Origin: Bacillus sp. SORGH_AS_0510
GTDB taxonomy: Bacteria > Bacillota > Bacilli > Bacillales > Cytobacillaceae
Direction: 5' to 3'
Length of the DNA: 64,000 nucleotides
Assembly (NCBI RefSeq): GCF_030818775.1
Contig: NZ_JAUTAU010000001.1
Location: forward strand, 3,042,001 to 3,106,000
Part shown: positions 17,269-25,737 of the stretch, piece after piece
Numbering within the stretch: position 1 is the first letter of the stretch
Layout of the letters: each line of letters opens with the position of its first letter
Position numbers and translations under genes: made by a program
Notes under the pieces: model-generated
What the model was told of the DNA's origin: nothing
The model's database searches: none
Seen by the model: the letters and a program-made list of their open reading frames with translations, nothing else

Positions 17269-18587
17269 CGCATAATCGCTCCAAATTGTGATGTTAAGAA
17301 GGATTCCGCATCCTCTATGTTAGAAGTTTCATAGATTCCTTGCCTTAAAAAATGATCCATTTGCGGCTTTAATCGTATAGCCAAATCTATTTCACGGTTT
17401 GACCCCTTTTTATATGCCCCAATATTAATTAAATCTTCTGCCTGATTATAGGAAGCTAATAGGTTTCTAAAATTTCTTGCTGCATGTAGATGTTCGTCAG
17501 AGGTGATTTCAGTCATTACACGGCTAACACTGTTTAAAACATCTATAGCAGGAAAAATTCCTTTTGCACCAATTGAGCGGTTTAACACAATATGTCCATC
17601 TAAAATTCCTCTAACTGCATCTGCTATTGGTTCATTCATGTCATCACCATCTACAAGGACCGTATAGATAGCAGAAATGGATCCTTTTGGCCCAGTTCCG
17701 GCCCGTTCCAATAACTGAGGCAACATGGCAAAAACTGAAGGCGTATAACCTTTGGTTGTTGGAGGTTCACCGATAGCTAAGCCAATTTCCCTTTGTGCCA
17801 TAGCAAACCGAGTAACAGAATCCATTACTAGCATTACGTTCATTCCAAGATCACGGAAATATTCTGCAATGGAAGTGGCTGTTAAAGCGCCCTTAATTCG
17901 AATGAGTGCTGGCTGGTCGGATGTTGCTACAATTACAACTGACTTCTTTAAACCCTCTTCACCTAGGTTCTGTTCAATAAAATCGAGGACTTCCCGACCT
18001 CTTTCGCCGATTAAGGCAATTACATTTACATCCGCTGTCGTGTTCCTTGATATCATTCCAAGGAGTGTACTTTTACCCACACCACTCCCTGCAAAAATAC
18101 CCATCCGCTGACCTTTTCCCATCGTTAGTAATCCATCAATTGTCCGAACTCCCACCCCAAGTGGTGAATGAATCCGGGGCCTAGTGAGTGGATTAGGCGG
18201 TATCGCATGGGTAGGAACTTCTTCTAACCCTAATGGTAATGGTTTTCCATCAATCGGCTGACCAAGACCGTCTAGTATCCTCCCTAAAAGCTGTCGACCT
18301 GCTTTTACCATCATTTGCTTCCCACTTGCGACAACATCACAACCAGGACCAATTGATCGTACTTCACCAAGCGGCATAAGCAGTACTTTATTTTCTCTAA
18401 TCCCGACGACCTCTGCTTGAATGGGAATTTGTGAATTGGTTGGGTAAATAGAGCACAATTCACCAATTCTTACATCTGGCCCTTGTGATTCAATAGTCAA
18501 TCCAATAATTTGTGTTATTTTTCCATTTACCCTTACCGGATCCACACTGCGAATGAGTTTGGCATAGTTTTTAACTGAAAGCACCAC
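17265..18587 (-). CDS. fliI: Flagellum-specific export ATPase FliI
   Basis: 440 aa F1-beta-like ATPase. Walker A GSGVGKSTLLG lies near residues 168-178, the GERGREV motif near 190, and Walker B VMLVMDSVTRFAMAQREIGL near 250-270. Energises and orders export of flagellar axial proteins with FliH and FliJ. It overlaps fliH by 17 bases. Confidence 0.97.
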   Translation of the reverse strand: MVLSVKNYAKLIRSVDPVRVNGKITQIIGLTIESQGPDVRIGELCSIYPTNSQIPIQAEVVGIRENKVLLMPLGEVRSIGPGCDVVASGKQMMVKAGRQLLGRILDGLGQPIDGKPLPLGLEEVPTHAIPPNPLTRPRIHSPLGVGVRTIDGLLTMGKGQRMGIFAGSGVGKSTLLGMISRNTTADVNVIALIGERGREVLDFIEQNLGEEGLKKSVVIVATSDQPALIRIKGALTATSIAEYFRDLGMNVMLVMDSVTRFAMAQREIGLAIGEPPTTKGYTPSVFAMLPQLLERAGTGPKGSISAIYTVLVDGDDMNEPIADAVRGILDGHIVLNRSIGAKGIFPAIDVLNSVSRVMTEITSDEHLHAARNFRNLLASYNQAEDLINIGAYKKGSNREIDLAIRLKPQMDHFLRQGIYETSNIEDAESFLTSQFGAIMR

Positions 18588-19401
18588 TATCGGGCTCCCT
18601 TCTCGCTTCTAAAATCACCTTTTTAATTTCTTCAATTTGTGTATCAATCCGTGCATCAACACTGCCATATGCGGTTCGAATAATACACCCTTTAGAAGAA
18701 ACGGAATGGTCCGGAATGATTTTGATTTCTGTTTCTCCATTAACTACAGCTACCAGATGCGGTCGTTGTGATTGGATAAACTCAAAATCATCAGGGTGAA
18801 CACAAACAGTAATAAATTCTTTTTCTTTAAATCGTAGGATGTGTTGTTTTATTAATTCAACAAACTGACTGGGATTACTGTTTAATTCTGTCTTAATAAT
18901 ATGTGTGGCAATTACAGTACTAAGTTCAAGTAAAAAAGGTTCTGCTTCTGCAATGATGGTAGACTTTTCATCATATGCCTGTTCCAGTAAGGCTTGTACT
19001 TGATCCATTTTTCCTTGGTATTCTCTTAATATTTCAAACTCTGCTTCTTGTTTGCCAGTAGTGAACCCTTCATGAAATCCCTTTTGTTCCGCTTCAACAG
19101 ATAAAATTTCTAGTTTCTGATGATTTTCGTCCCACCATTGACTAATTTTTTCTTCTGCTTCCTTCTCACGTAAGCGGGCTAGATACTCTGCATTTTCAAT
19201 GATAGCTTTAGCTTGTTCTTCAGCCTCTTGAATGATTTGCTTTAGGTTATCATGAAACACAGCATCACTGGTTTCTTGATGCTGTGAATGAATGGAATCG
19301 TGGTCATTTCGATTAAAAATAATCCTTGGTTGCGAAATGACTTTTTTTTCATCAAGGACGGATAAATTAGAAGACTTAAACACCTTAGAATAAGACGTCA
19401 T
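18571..19401 (-). CDS. fliH: Flagellar export ATPase regulator FliH
   Basis: 276 aa from the ATG at 19401, preferred over an upstream TTG because AGAGGTGG lies seven bases before it. Long Glu/Gln/Ala-rich coiled coil (about residues 50-150) with a C-terminal V-ATPase-E-like domain (about 170-270, HPDDFEFIQSQRPHLVAVV). FliH docks FliI to the C-ring. It overlaps fliG by 17 bases. Confidence 0.9.
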   Translation of the reverse strand: MTSYSKVFKSSNLSVLDEKKVISQPRIIFNRNDHDSIHSQHQETSDAVFHDNLKQIIQEAEEQAKAIIENAEYLARLREKEAEEKISQWWDENHQKLEILSVEAEQKGFHEGFTTGKQEAEFEILREYQGKMDQVQALLEQAYDEKSTIIAEAEPFLLELSTVIATHIIKTELNSNPSQFVELIKQHILRFKEKEFITVCVHPDDFEFIQSQRPHLVAVVNGETEIKIIPDHSVSSKGCIIRTAYGSVDARIDTQIEEIKKVILEARREPDSGAFS

Positions 19402-20395
19402 CCGAACCACCTCTAGCAATGACTACCTCGCCAGAATCTTCTAGACGACGGATAATAGAAACAATTCTTCCTTGAGCCTCTTCCACATCCTTAACTCTAA
19501 CTGGCCCAAGGTATTGCATTTCCTCTTCGAACGTATCGACCATACGTTGTGACATATTTTCGAAGATGACCTTTTTGACTTCTGGACTTGAAGCTTTCAA
19601 AGCAAGAAGTAGGTCCTGATTTTCGACTTCTTGAATCACACGCTGAATGGCACGACGATCCAACGTAATAATATCTTCAAAGACAAACATACGTTTTTTG
19701 ATTTCATCTACTAATTCAGGATCGTTCGATTCAAGCTGCTCAAGAATGGTCTTCTCAGTTGTTCGATCCACACCATTAAGGATGCTTACAATGGACTCGA
19801 TTCCACCAACCACTGTAAAGTCTTGACGGATGGTAGATGCAAGTTTTTGTTCAAGAATGTTTTCAACTTCCTTAATGACTTCAGGGGAAGTTTGTTCTAG
19901 TACTGCTATTCTCCTTGCAACATCCGATTGTAATTCTTCAGGCAAGGAAGAAAGAATCATGGATGATTGCTGCGGCTCCAAGTGTGCTAACACCAATGCA
20001 ATCGTCTGAGGATGTTCATTTTGAAGAAAATGATAAATTTGCATGGCATCCACACGTCGAGCAAAATCAAATGGTTTCACTTGTAATTGAGTCGTTAAGC
20101 GATAGATAATTTCCTGCGCACGCTCTTTCCCTAATGCAGATTCTAATACATCTTGTGCATAGCTAATGCCACCCATTTGCAGGAAGTCTTGTGCAATACA
20201 CATTTCATGAAATTCTTTCAAAACTTCTTCTTTTTCTTTTTGATCTACTTTCTGGATATTAGCAATCGCTAGGGTTATCTGGTCAATTTCTTCTTCAGGT
20301 AAATGCTTAAATACCTTTGCAGAACCCTCCTTGCCCATCGCAATAAGCAATATCGCTGCTTTTTGTTTTCCAGTCAACTTTAATGCTGAAGCCAT
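19385..20395 (-). CDS. fliG: Flagellar motor switch protein FliG
   Basis: 336 aa from the ATG at 20395, preceded by AAGAGGAGG inside the end of fliF. Three helical domains. The torque-generating C-terminal helix is visible as FVFEDIITLDRRAIQRVIQ (near residue 255), and the EHPQTIALVLAHL motif near 130 marks the middle domain that contacts FliM. FliG joins the MS ring to the C ring and meets the stator protein MotA. Confidence 0.97.
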   Translation of the reverse strand: MASALKLTGKQKAAILLIAMGKEGSAKVFKHLPEEEIDQITLAIANIQKVDQKEKEEVLKEFHEMCIAQDFLQMGGISYAQDVLESALGKERAQEIIYRLTTQLQVKPFDFARRVDAMQIYHFLQNEHPQTIALVLAHLEPQQSSMILSSLPEELQSDVARRIAVLEQTSPEVIKEVENILEQKLASTIRQDFTVVGGIESIVSILNGVDRTTEKTILEQLESNDPELVDEIKKRMFVFEDIITLDRRAIQRVIQEVENQDLLLALKASSPEVKKVIFENMSQRMVDTFEEEMQYLGPVRVKDVEEAQGRIVSIIRRLEDSGEVVIARGGSDDVLF

Positions 20396-20400
20396 GGGAC

Positions 20401-21999
20401 TTAAACCTCCTCTTCGTGTATCCATGTTCTAATAACTTTTGAAAAATCTTCCGGTCTTTGTTCAAGAAGCTTCTTCAATTGACTTTCCACACTCATATCT
20501 TGCTCAGCAAAATATTCTTCTGGTTCTTTAACGTTTGCAGATGATGAGAATTCCATTTGTTCCTCGAGTTCCTCTTGCTTTTGTCTTCTTTTCCGTAACA
20601 ACATCCAAATCAGTCCCCCAAGTAAAAGGAGTCCTCCAGCAGCTGCTGATCCGATTAACAGCCAATTTTGCGAAGATCCGATTTGCTTAGCTGTATTCGT
20701 TGCAAATGTATGTGGAAAAACAGTGATTCGCTGATCAATCTCTTTTTGGCTTAAATTCGGATGTCCAAGCGCCGTCCGTACTGTATTCGCCACAATATTT
20801 TTGATATTATCTTGTGTTGCTTTTGATAGAGTATTGGATTTGGCTGAATCCGGCTCCACACCCACATTGATTGTAATATCTTCTATTTGATAAGGACTTT
20901 TGATGATTTCATTATTAATTCTATTAACTTCATAATTGACCCTATTTTCAGACTCTTCATAATTGCTATCGCCACCAGAATTAGATCCTACATATCCAGG
21001 TACATCGGTTTCGCCTGTTCCGACTACCCCACCGGCATTTGAGCCTGACCCACTATAAGTCTTAGAAGTTTTTTCTGAGCTGATGGCGATTCCGTTATTA
21101 TTGTCATCCGTTGGTTTAACTAATTTTTCTTCTGTTTTGACTTTATCAAAATTCATTTTTACAAATGTGTGAACGAACACTTTGTTTGTCCCTAGAATGT
21201 TTCCTAGTAAACTCTGAAGGTCCTGTTGAATATCCCGTTCGACATTTTGTTGTACTTTCCGTTGTTCATCATATTTATCAAGTGCTTGTTCCTCATCATC
21301 AGTTTCAGACAACGCCAGAGTCTCACTATATTGGTTCATTATCGTGATGTTTTCTACTGGCAAGTTAGGAACACTTCGAGAAACCAATGTATAGAGAGCC
21401 TTAATTTGCTGCGAACTTAGCTTTGCACCTGGTTCAACCTCTACCATCACTGAAGCACTAGCTTTTTGTTCATCCTCTTGTCGGATAAACACTGAATTTT
21501 CAGGTAAAGTTACTATTACCTCAGCATTTTTAATTCCATCTACATGCTTAATTACTTCTGCAACTTGGTTTTGCATTGCTTCACGTTCAAGAATATCGTA
21601 CTGTCTGTCAGTCCCTCCAAACGAGAGATTTTGTCCAAAAATATCATAGTTGATTTTGTTATCTTTGGGATACCCTTTTGCAGCAAGACTAACTAACAAA
21701 TCCGGTGCATCTTTTTTAGGAACTTCTATACTTGTACCTGTGTCAGAAAGTTTATACCCTGTATAGCCTTCCTTGTCCAATTCTGCTTTTATGTCTCCAA
21801 CTTCCCTTTGAGATAATTGGCCAGTATATAACGGTACATATTGAGGTCTTGACGCAAAAAAAATAAAGGTAGAGAGGGCAACTATTAGAAATAAAAATGT
21901 CCCTACGATGAGTCCTTTTTGTTTTGAGCTCTTGGATTTCCACCAGCTTCCAAATTGCTCCCCTGTATGTTTAAGTTGATCTGTCCATGATCGTTTCAT
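20401..21999 (-). CDS. fliF: Flagellar MS-ring protein FliF
   Basis: 532 aa. Membrane helices lie at about residues 26-48 and 447-468. The periplasm-facing-like ring domains lie between (RPQYVPLYTGQLS, FGGTDRQYDILEREAMQNQ, ASVMVEVEPGAKLSSQQI), with a low-complexity Gly/Ser/Asn stretch at about 315-350. The C-terminal residues bind FliG. Base of the rotor and the first structure assembled. Confidence 0.97.
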   Translation of the reverse strand: MKRSWTDQLKHTGEQFGSWWKSKSSKQKGLIVGTFLFLIVALSTFIFFASRPQYVPLYTGQLSQREVGDIKAELDKEGYTGYKLSDTGTSIEVPKKDAPDLLVSLAAKGYPKDNKINYDIFGQNLSFGGTDRQYDILEREAMQNQVAEVIKHVDGIKNAEVIVTLPENSVFIRQEDEQKASASVMVEVEPGAKLSSQQIKALYTLVSRSVPNLPVENITIMNQYSETLALSETDDEEQALDKYDEQRKVQQNVERDIQQDLQSLLGNILGTNKVFVHTFVKMNFDKVKTEEKLVKPTDDNNNGIAISSEKTSKTYSGSGSNAGGVVGTGETDVPGYVGSNSGGDSNYEESENRVNYEVNRINNEIIKSPYQIEDITINVGVEPDSAKSNTLSKATQDNIKNIVANTVRTALGHPNLSQKEIDQRITVFPHTFATNTAKQIGSSQNWLLIGSAAAGGLLLLGGLIWMLLRKRRQKQEELEEQMEFSSSANVKEPEEYFAEQDMSVESQLKKLLEQRPEDFSKVIRTWIHEEEV

Positions 22000-22030
22000 C
22001 TCTCACCCTGCCCAGCTTTCTATCATTCTA

Positions 22031-22330
22031 TTAAAACTGCATCCGCATCATTTCTTGATATGCTTCTACTGCTTTATCTCGTACAGTAACGGTTAATTCT
22101 AGAGCTACCTTCGCCTTTTGTGATGCAATGGTTACATCATGTATGTTATTTATTTCCCCTGCCGCAGCTTTGACAGTAAGATCGGAAGCTTGCTTAACAG
22201 TTGTATCAACATTTTCCAAATACCCTTTTAGTACATTAGAAAAGGAGGTTGTAGTCGAATTTGATTCAACATTTTGAGTTGGATTTTGATTAATTTTGAT
22301 TAATCCACTATTTATACCGGAAACGTTCAT
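22031..22330 (-). CDS. fliE: Flagellar hook-basal body junction protein FliE
   Basis: 99 aa; FSNVLKGYLENVDTTVKQASDLTVKAA and the ending VRDKAVEAYQEMMRMQF are typical of FliE, which links MS ring and rod. Between flgC and fliF as in B. subtilis. Confidence 0.95.
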   Translation of the reverse strand: MNVSGINSGLIKINQNPTQNVESNSTTTSFSNVLKGYLENVDTTVKQASDLTVKAAAGEINNIHDVTIASQKAKVALELTVTVRDKAVEAYQEMMRMQF

Positions 22331-22342
22331 TTATGTATCCTC

Positions 22343-22792
22343 CTAACGTCCAATTTCTAACGCTTTTAACATTATCGATTTGCCAGTGTTAAATGAAGTA
22401 ACATTCGCTTCGTATGCTCTAGACGCAGCAAGCATGTCTACCATTTCCTTTGACAGGTCAACATTTGGCATCATCACATATCCATCAGGATTTGCATCTG
22501 GATTTGCTGGGTCATAGACCGTTTTGAATGGGGTCTTGTCCTCAACGATTCCAGTAACCCTTACTCCTTGTAACTGTGATTGCGATTGTTTTTCCATTGC
22601 CCCTTGTAGTATTTGGTTAAAGGACTTCTCTCTAGGCTCCATGCTTACCATTTTTCGACGATATGGTTCCCATTTGCCATTGACATATGTACCTCGAGTG
22701 GTTTCCGCATTCGCAATATTGGAAGAAACTACATCCATTCGTAAACGCTGAGCTGTTAATGCTGAGGCACTTATATTTAACGAATCAAACAT
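22343..22792 (-). CDS. flgC: Flagellar proximal rod protein FlgC
   Basis: 149 aa. The N-terminus FDSLNISASALTAQRLRMDVVSSNIANAETTR is the rod-protein signature, and the C-terminal VDMLAASRAYEANVTSFNTGK helix is the matching coiled-coil half. Exported through the type III gate. Six bases after flgB. Confidence 0.95.
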   Translation of the reverse strand: MFDSLNISASALTAQRLRMDVVSSNIANAETTRGTYVNGKWEPYRRKMVSMEPREKSFNQILQGAMEKQSQSQLQGVRVTGIVEDKTPFKTVYDPANPDANPDGYVMMPNVDLSKEMVDMLAASRAYEANVTSFNTGKSIMLKALEIGR

Positions 22793-22797
22793 GTTCC

Positions 22798-23190
22798 TTA
22801 GCTCCTTCCTTTAATAGCAATGGACAATTGTTGAAATTCACTGTTAATTTGTTCGGTCAGTGTATAATACCAAAGGGAGTTTTTCCCCATATTTGTCATC
22901 TCTTCATCGATATCAACGTTATTTCCATTGTTCTGCATAACTGAATTTGTATTTTCCACAATGCTGGCTGAAGGTATAAATGATGATTTGCCAATTACTA
23001 AATGACGACTATTTGTACGATTTCCTTCAAAACTTGTTTGATTACTTAAATATTTTTTAAAGATATCCTCAAACACTACTTGTTTTGTTTTATATCCTGG
23101 AGTTTCAGCATTTGATATATTATTTGAAATCACCTGTTGGCGTAAACTGGAAGCATCTAATGCCTTTTGTAGGAGGTTAATATTTGTCAA
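22798..23190 (-). CDS. flgB: Flagellar proximal rod protein FlgB
   Basis: 130 aa from a TTG start at 23190, chosen because GGAGGAGGGG lies just upstream and the protein then begins TNINLLQKALDASSLRQQVISNNISNAETPGYK, the FlgB signature. Upstream in-frame codons encode an implausible Ile/Arg-rich leader. It is first of the rod genes. In B. subtilis flgB starts the fla/che operon; here two more genes and a riboswitch precede it. Confidence 0.93.
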   Translation of the reverse strand: MTNINLLQKALDASSLRQQVISNNISNAETPGYKTKQVVFEDIFKKYLSNQTSFEGNRTNSRHLVIGKSSFIPSASIVENTNSVMQNNGNNVDIDEEMTNMGKNSLWYYTLTEQINSEFQQLSIAIKGRS

Positions 23191-23346
23191 AATGCCCCTC
23201 CTCCTTTCCACTCGTAAAATTTGATATTTTTTGATAAATATCAACAAAATTATCAACATTCAATCATCAATATACTATAAAAAAGGTCTATTAATCTACA
23301 CTTTTTTACAAAGGAAATTTTTGTTATAGAACATTTTGAGATTGAA

Positions 23347-24015
23347 TTAAACCTTTAATTGACTAAAAAATTTACTTACACCTGAAACCCAATGATGATT
23401 AAGGTTATTAGGGTCATTATCTGCACCAACAGGGGCATATTTACCTGCAATTTTTGAAATGGTTGTCAGCCCTTGTCCAAGATAGTTCTTACTTAAATTT
23501 CGGGCCATGTCCATGATACTTTCTTCAATAGAGGAGTATGACTTTAATCCATTTTTGCCCATCATACCAGCGATATTATTCTTAATATAAGCTGCTTTTG
23601 ATGTTCCATTTCCTGTTTCATGCTGTGCAATTGCTACAAGTAATGCAGGGTCCACATTAAATCTCTGTCCAGCTTGAACAAATGCTTCCCCCATTCCTTT
23701 TAACTTACCGCCAAGCACTTCATCAACTTTATCAGCATTAATGGACTGAAATCGTAACGGTTCTCCTGAAAAAGAAGATAACGAATCCTCCCCTAATTTT
23801 GAACCCTCATTAGTAATGGTCATATTTTCTAAGAAGGAAGGCAATGAAGGTTGGATTGCCGTTGGTATTTCATTTTTCATTAATTCATTTAAGACCGATG
23901 TAAAAAGGTTTGCAAAGTCTGAACTATTTGTCCCTACCTGTGTAGTTAAATTTTCGTTTCTTGACATCGTACTTGTTAACATCGTTTTGGTAAACCAATC
24001 ATCACCTATTTTCAA
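23347..24015 (-). CDS. Glucosaminidase/lysozyme-fold wall hydrolase at the head of the flagellar operon
   Basis: 222 aa. Residues of about 95-222 match the bacterial glucosaminidase/FlgJ-type lysozyme fold (FNVDPALLVAIAQHETGNGTS with the catalytic Glu after His, NNIAGMMGKNGLKSYSSIEESI, KYAPVGADNDPNNLNHHW). The N-terminal 90 residues are polar and may be an export or rod-binding part. There is no classical signal peptide, so export through the flagellar gate is plausible. Position 156 bases before flgB suggests it opens peptidoglycan for rod growth, as FlgJ does in Proteobacteria; that role is inferred. Confidence 0.85.
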   Translation of the reverse strand: MKIGDDWFTKTMLTSTMSRNENLTTQVGTNSSDFANLFTSVLNELMKNEIPTAIQPSLPSFLENMTITNEGSKLGEDSLSSFSGEPLRFQSINADKVDEVLGGKLKGMGEAFVQAGQRFNVDPALLVAIAQHETGNGTSKAAYIKNNIAGMMGKNGLKSYSSIEESIMDMARNLSKNYLGQGLTTISKIAGKYAPVGADNDPNNLNHHWVSGVSKFFSQLKV

Positions 24016-24037
24016 TGGTAAGCTCCTTTCTTATGGG

Positions 24038-24352
24038 TTAGATCGCGCCGTCTAGCATTCTACTTACATCTACTAAACAATCCTCAGTAAGCATTGAAAT
24101 GCAAGTTAATTGGCCATTTTCAATTTTTCCTTCAACTAAAACAATCGTATCTGTATCCTCTTCTTGCTTCATTGCAAGAATCTGCTTTCCCATATAAACA
24201 ATATTTTTCACAATATAATAGGAACAATTGATTGGATATCCAAGTGTTATCTTAATCGGATGCTTAAACAATGGTTTCCTCTTTTTAAATTCCATTAAAT
24301 CTAAAATCTTGTTGTTGACATGTTCGTCTGTCTTTATCTGTTGTAGGAACAT
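24038..24352 (-). CDS. Protein of unknown function, first gene behind the c-di-GMP riboswitch
   Basis: 104 aa from the ATG at 24352, which has an AAGGAGAGG site; an alternative ATG at 24391 directly after the terminator hairpin would add 13 residues. The sequence is mixed alpha/beta (FKHPIKITLGYPINCSYYIVKNIVYMGKQILAM, then TDTIVLVEGKIENGQLTCISMLTEDCLVDVSRMLDG) with no signal or membrane segment. I do not recognise it. It is 22 bases before the wall hydrolase gene and shares its transcript. Beta-rich content and position would suit a small accessory or regulatory protein, but nothing specific is shown. Confidence 0.6.
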   Translation of the reverse strand: MFLQQIKTDEHVNNKILDLMEFKKRKPLFKHPIKITLGYPINCSYYIVKNIVYMGKQILAMKQEEDTDTIVLVEGKIENGQLTCISMLTEDCLVDVSRMLDGAI

Positions 24353-24394
24353 TCTTTTTTTCCTCTCCTTAACCCCCATGTTAAAGGACATAAA

Positions 24395-24424
24395 AATAAC
24401 CCCGCCTTTCAGAAGGGGGGTTAA
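24395..24424 (-). terminator. Riboswitch expression-platform terminator
   Basis: On the minus strand AACCCCCCTT and AAGGCGGGGTT pair around a CTGA loop and are followed by ATTTTT, immediately before the ATG at 24391. It lies about 85 bases after the riboswitch aptamer, the place for ligand-controlled premature termination of the flagellar operon. Confidence 0.7.
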
Positions 24425-24504
24425 CAGACAAAATATCTTTCAGAGGGTATAGAAGTCCTATACCTATGTAGACATTTTATACCTAGGAAAAACACCCTAT
24501 CTAT

Positions 24505-24582
24505 TAGGCAACTGGCTGGCATAGTATATTCCCTTAGCCCCTTTAGCTTTGCGTCACTGATTTTCATCAGTTTTGCCTTGAT
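24505..24582 (-). ncRNA. Cyclic di-GMP-I riboswitch (GEMM-I class) upstream of the flagellar operon
   Basis: The minus strand carries the GEMM-I landmarks in order. P1 left strand AAGGCAAAA; P2 hairpin CTGAT-GAAA-ATCAG with a GNRA tetraloop; the nearly invariant GACGCAAAGC; the receptor-like GGGGCTAAGG; then ATGCCAGCCAG and the P1 right strand TTGCCT. A terminator follows at 24395-24424, then the first gene. Class I aptamers bind c-di-GMP. In Clostridioides difficile such a riboswitch turns off the flgB operon, and the layout suggests the same logic here. A weak candidate promoter (TTGTTA, 17 bases, ATTAGA) lies about 35-65 bases upstream of the aptamer. Ligand preference (c-di-GMP or a variant) is not tested. 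Confidence 0.9.
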
Positions 24583-24715
24583 CGAGATTCAATGTTTTCT
24601 TGTAACTAAATAATCTCTAATCAAATAATAGAATGTTTTAACAATATAGAATACCCGACTTTTTACCTAATTTTGTCGAATTAACTAGGTATTTAGTCCT
24701 AATTTATAGAATATA

Positions 24716-24732
24716 AAGGTGTTTCACCTAGT
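24716..24732 (-). terminator. Possible weak terminator after fliT
   Basis: A perfect small hairpin AGGTG-AAA-CACCT followed by TTTATATT, about 70 bases after the fliT stop. The stem is short, so efficiency is doubtful. The surrounding 24583-24798 interval holds otherwise only A/T-rich sequence where the operon promoter must lie. Confidence 0.35.
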
Positions 24733-24798
24733 TTTTTGTCATATTTTGTTAAAAACTACAAATAATATTTACTTTTTTCGACATTTTCTATGACAAAT

Positions 24799-25146
24799 TT
24801 ACCTTTTTGAATCTAAAAAGATACCATTCGTTTGTTTAGTGTAGTTCCTATACTGTTGAGAGACGAGTTTTTGCTTCTTTTGTTGATTGATGAGAATTTT
24901 TGTTTCAGACAATTTTTTTTCAAGTAAAGGAGCGAATTCCTGATCTAGTTGAAATGTGTCTTTTAACAATTTTAACTCTGATGATGAATAAACATAACCA
25001 TTTACACTATTTTTTAATTCATCCACTTTACACATAAGTGTATTTCGATCGTCTAAAAGTTTTTCAAATTCCTCATAATTTTCTTCTTTTAATAGGTGGC
25101 ACATCTCTACTGTCACTTCATATATCTTCTTAAGCAATTCATTCAT
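24799..25146 (-). CDS. fliT: FliT-like flagellar chaperone
   Basis: 115 aa all-helical protein (MNELLKKIYEVTVEMCHLLKEENYEEFEKLLDDRNTL). The early part matches FliT, the chaperone for the cap protein FliD, and it directly follows fliS, the usual pair. Sequence similarity in this family is low, so position carries much of the weight. Confidence 0.8.
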   Translation of the reverse strand: MNELLKKIYEVTVEMCHLLKEENYEEFEKLLDDRNTLMCKVDELKNSVNGYVYSSSELKLLKDTFQLDQEFAPLLEKKLSETKILINQQKKQKLVSQQYRNYTKQTNGIFLDSKR

Positions 25147-25160
25147 TTTTAATTCAGACC

Positions 25161-25541
25161 CTAGCTATTAGTTTTAACTTGTTTCATGGCAGTCGCCCAA
25201 GTTTCTGATAATTCCACGGCAAACTCTTCTACTTCAACAAGTATTTCCTCACTTTTCTTAAGGTTCGCTTCAATCAATCGTGATTTCATAAAGTCGTACA
25301 TCGGTAGTAATTGTTCAGAAATACTATATTCTTTTTTTAAGGTTACCATTAATTCACTTAAAATATCTTGTGCTCTTAAATTATAAGTGTTACTTTGTTC
25401 TAGTCTTCTATCCTGCAAGGCAGCTTTTGATAGTCGTATAAATTTAACTAATCCTTCATATAACATAAATGTAAGGTCTTCTGGCTTTGACGTAGTGACA
25501 GCTTGTTTTTGATAGGCTTGGTAAGGATTATTTAAAACCAT
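25161..25541 (-). CDS. fliS: Flagellin export chaperone FliS
   Basis: 126 aa. NNPYQAYQKQAVTTSKPEDLTFMLYEGLVKFI is the standard FliS N-terminus; helices LEQSNTYNLRAQDILSELM and LLPMYDFMKSRLIEANLKK follow. FliS clamps the flagellin C-terminus, prevents premature polymerisation and delivers it to FlhA. A SigD promoter precedes it (25583-25609). Confidence 0.96.
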   Translation of the reverse strand: MVLNNPYQAYQKQAVTTSKPEDLTFMLYEGLVKFIRLSKAALQDRRLEQSNTYNLRAQDILSELMVTLKKEYSISEQLLPMYDFMKSRLIEANLKKSEEILVEVEEFAVELSETWATAMKQVKTNS

Positions 25542-25582
25542 TATTAACTCTCCTTCTTTACATGCATTTCTTGTTTTTATGA

Positions 25583-25609
25583 TTATCGGATAGTAAGAAA
25601 AAAAGTTAA
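25583..25609 (-). promoter_or_regulatory. SigD promoter of fliS-fliT
   Basis: TTAA, 16 bases, CCGATAA on the minus strand, about 40 bases before the fliS start. It fits TAAA-N15-GCCGATAA with one -35 change. Confidence 0.7.
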
Positions 25610-25691
25610 GTCCATCAAAAAGATGTATTTTGAATCATTTTGATTTTTTTGGATAAGTTAATATATTCCTCCACTTTAGAAAATATATAAA

Positions 25692-25728
25692 AAAGATATT
25701 CCATTGTTAAAATGGAGTATCTTTCCTT
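25692..25728 (-). terminator. Terminator of the RsfA-like gene
   Basis: AAAGATACTCCATT and AATGGAATATCTTTTTT pair on the minus strand with a T-run, 10 bases after the stop codon. Confidence 0.8.
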
Positions 25729-25737
25729 CGTTTTTCC

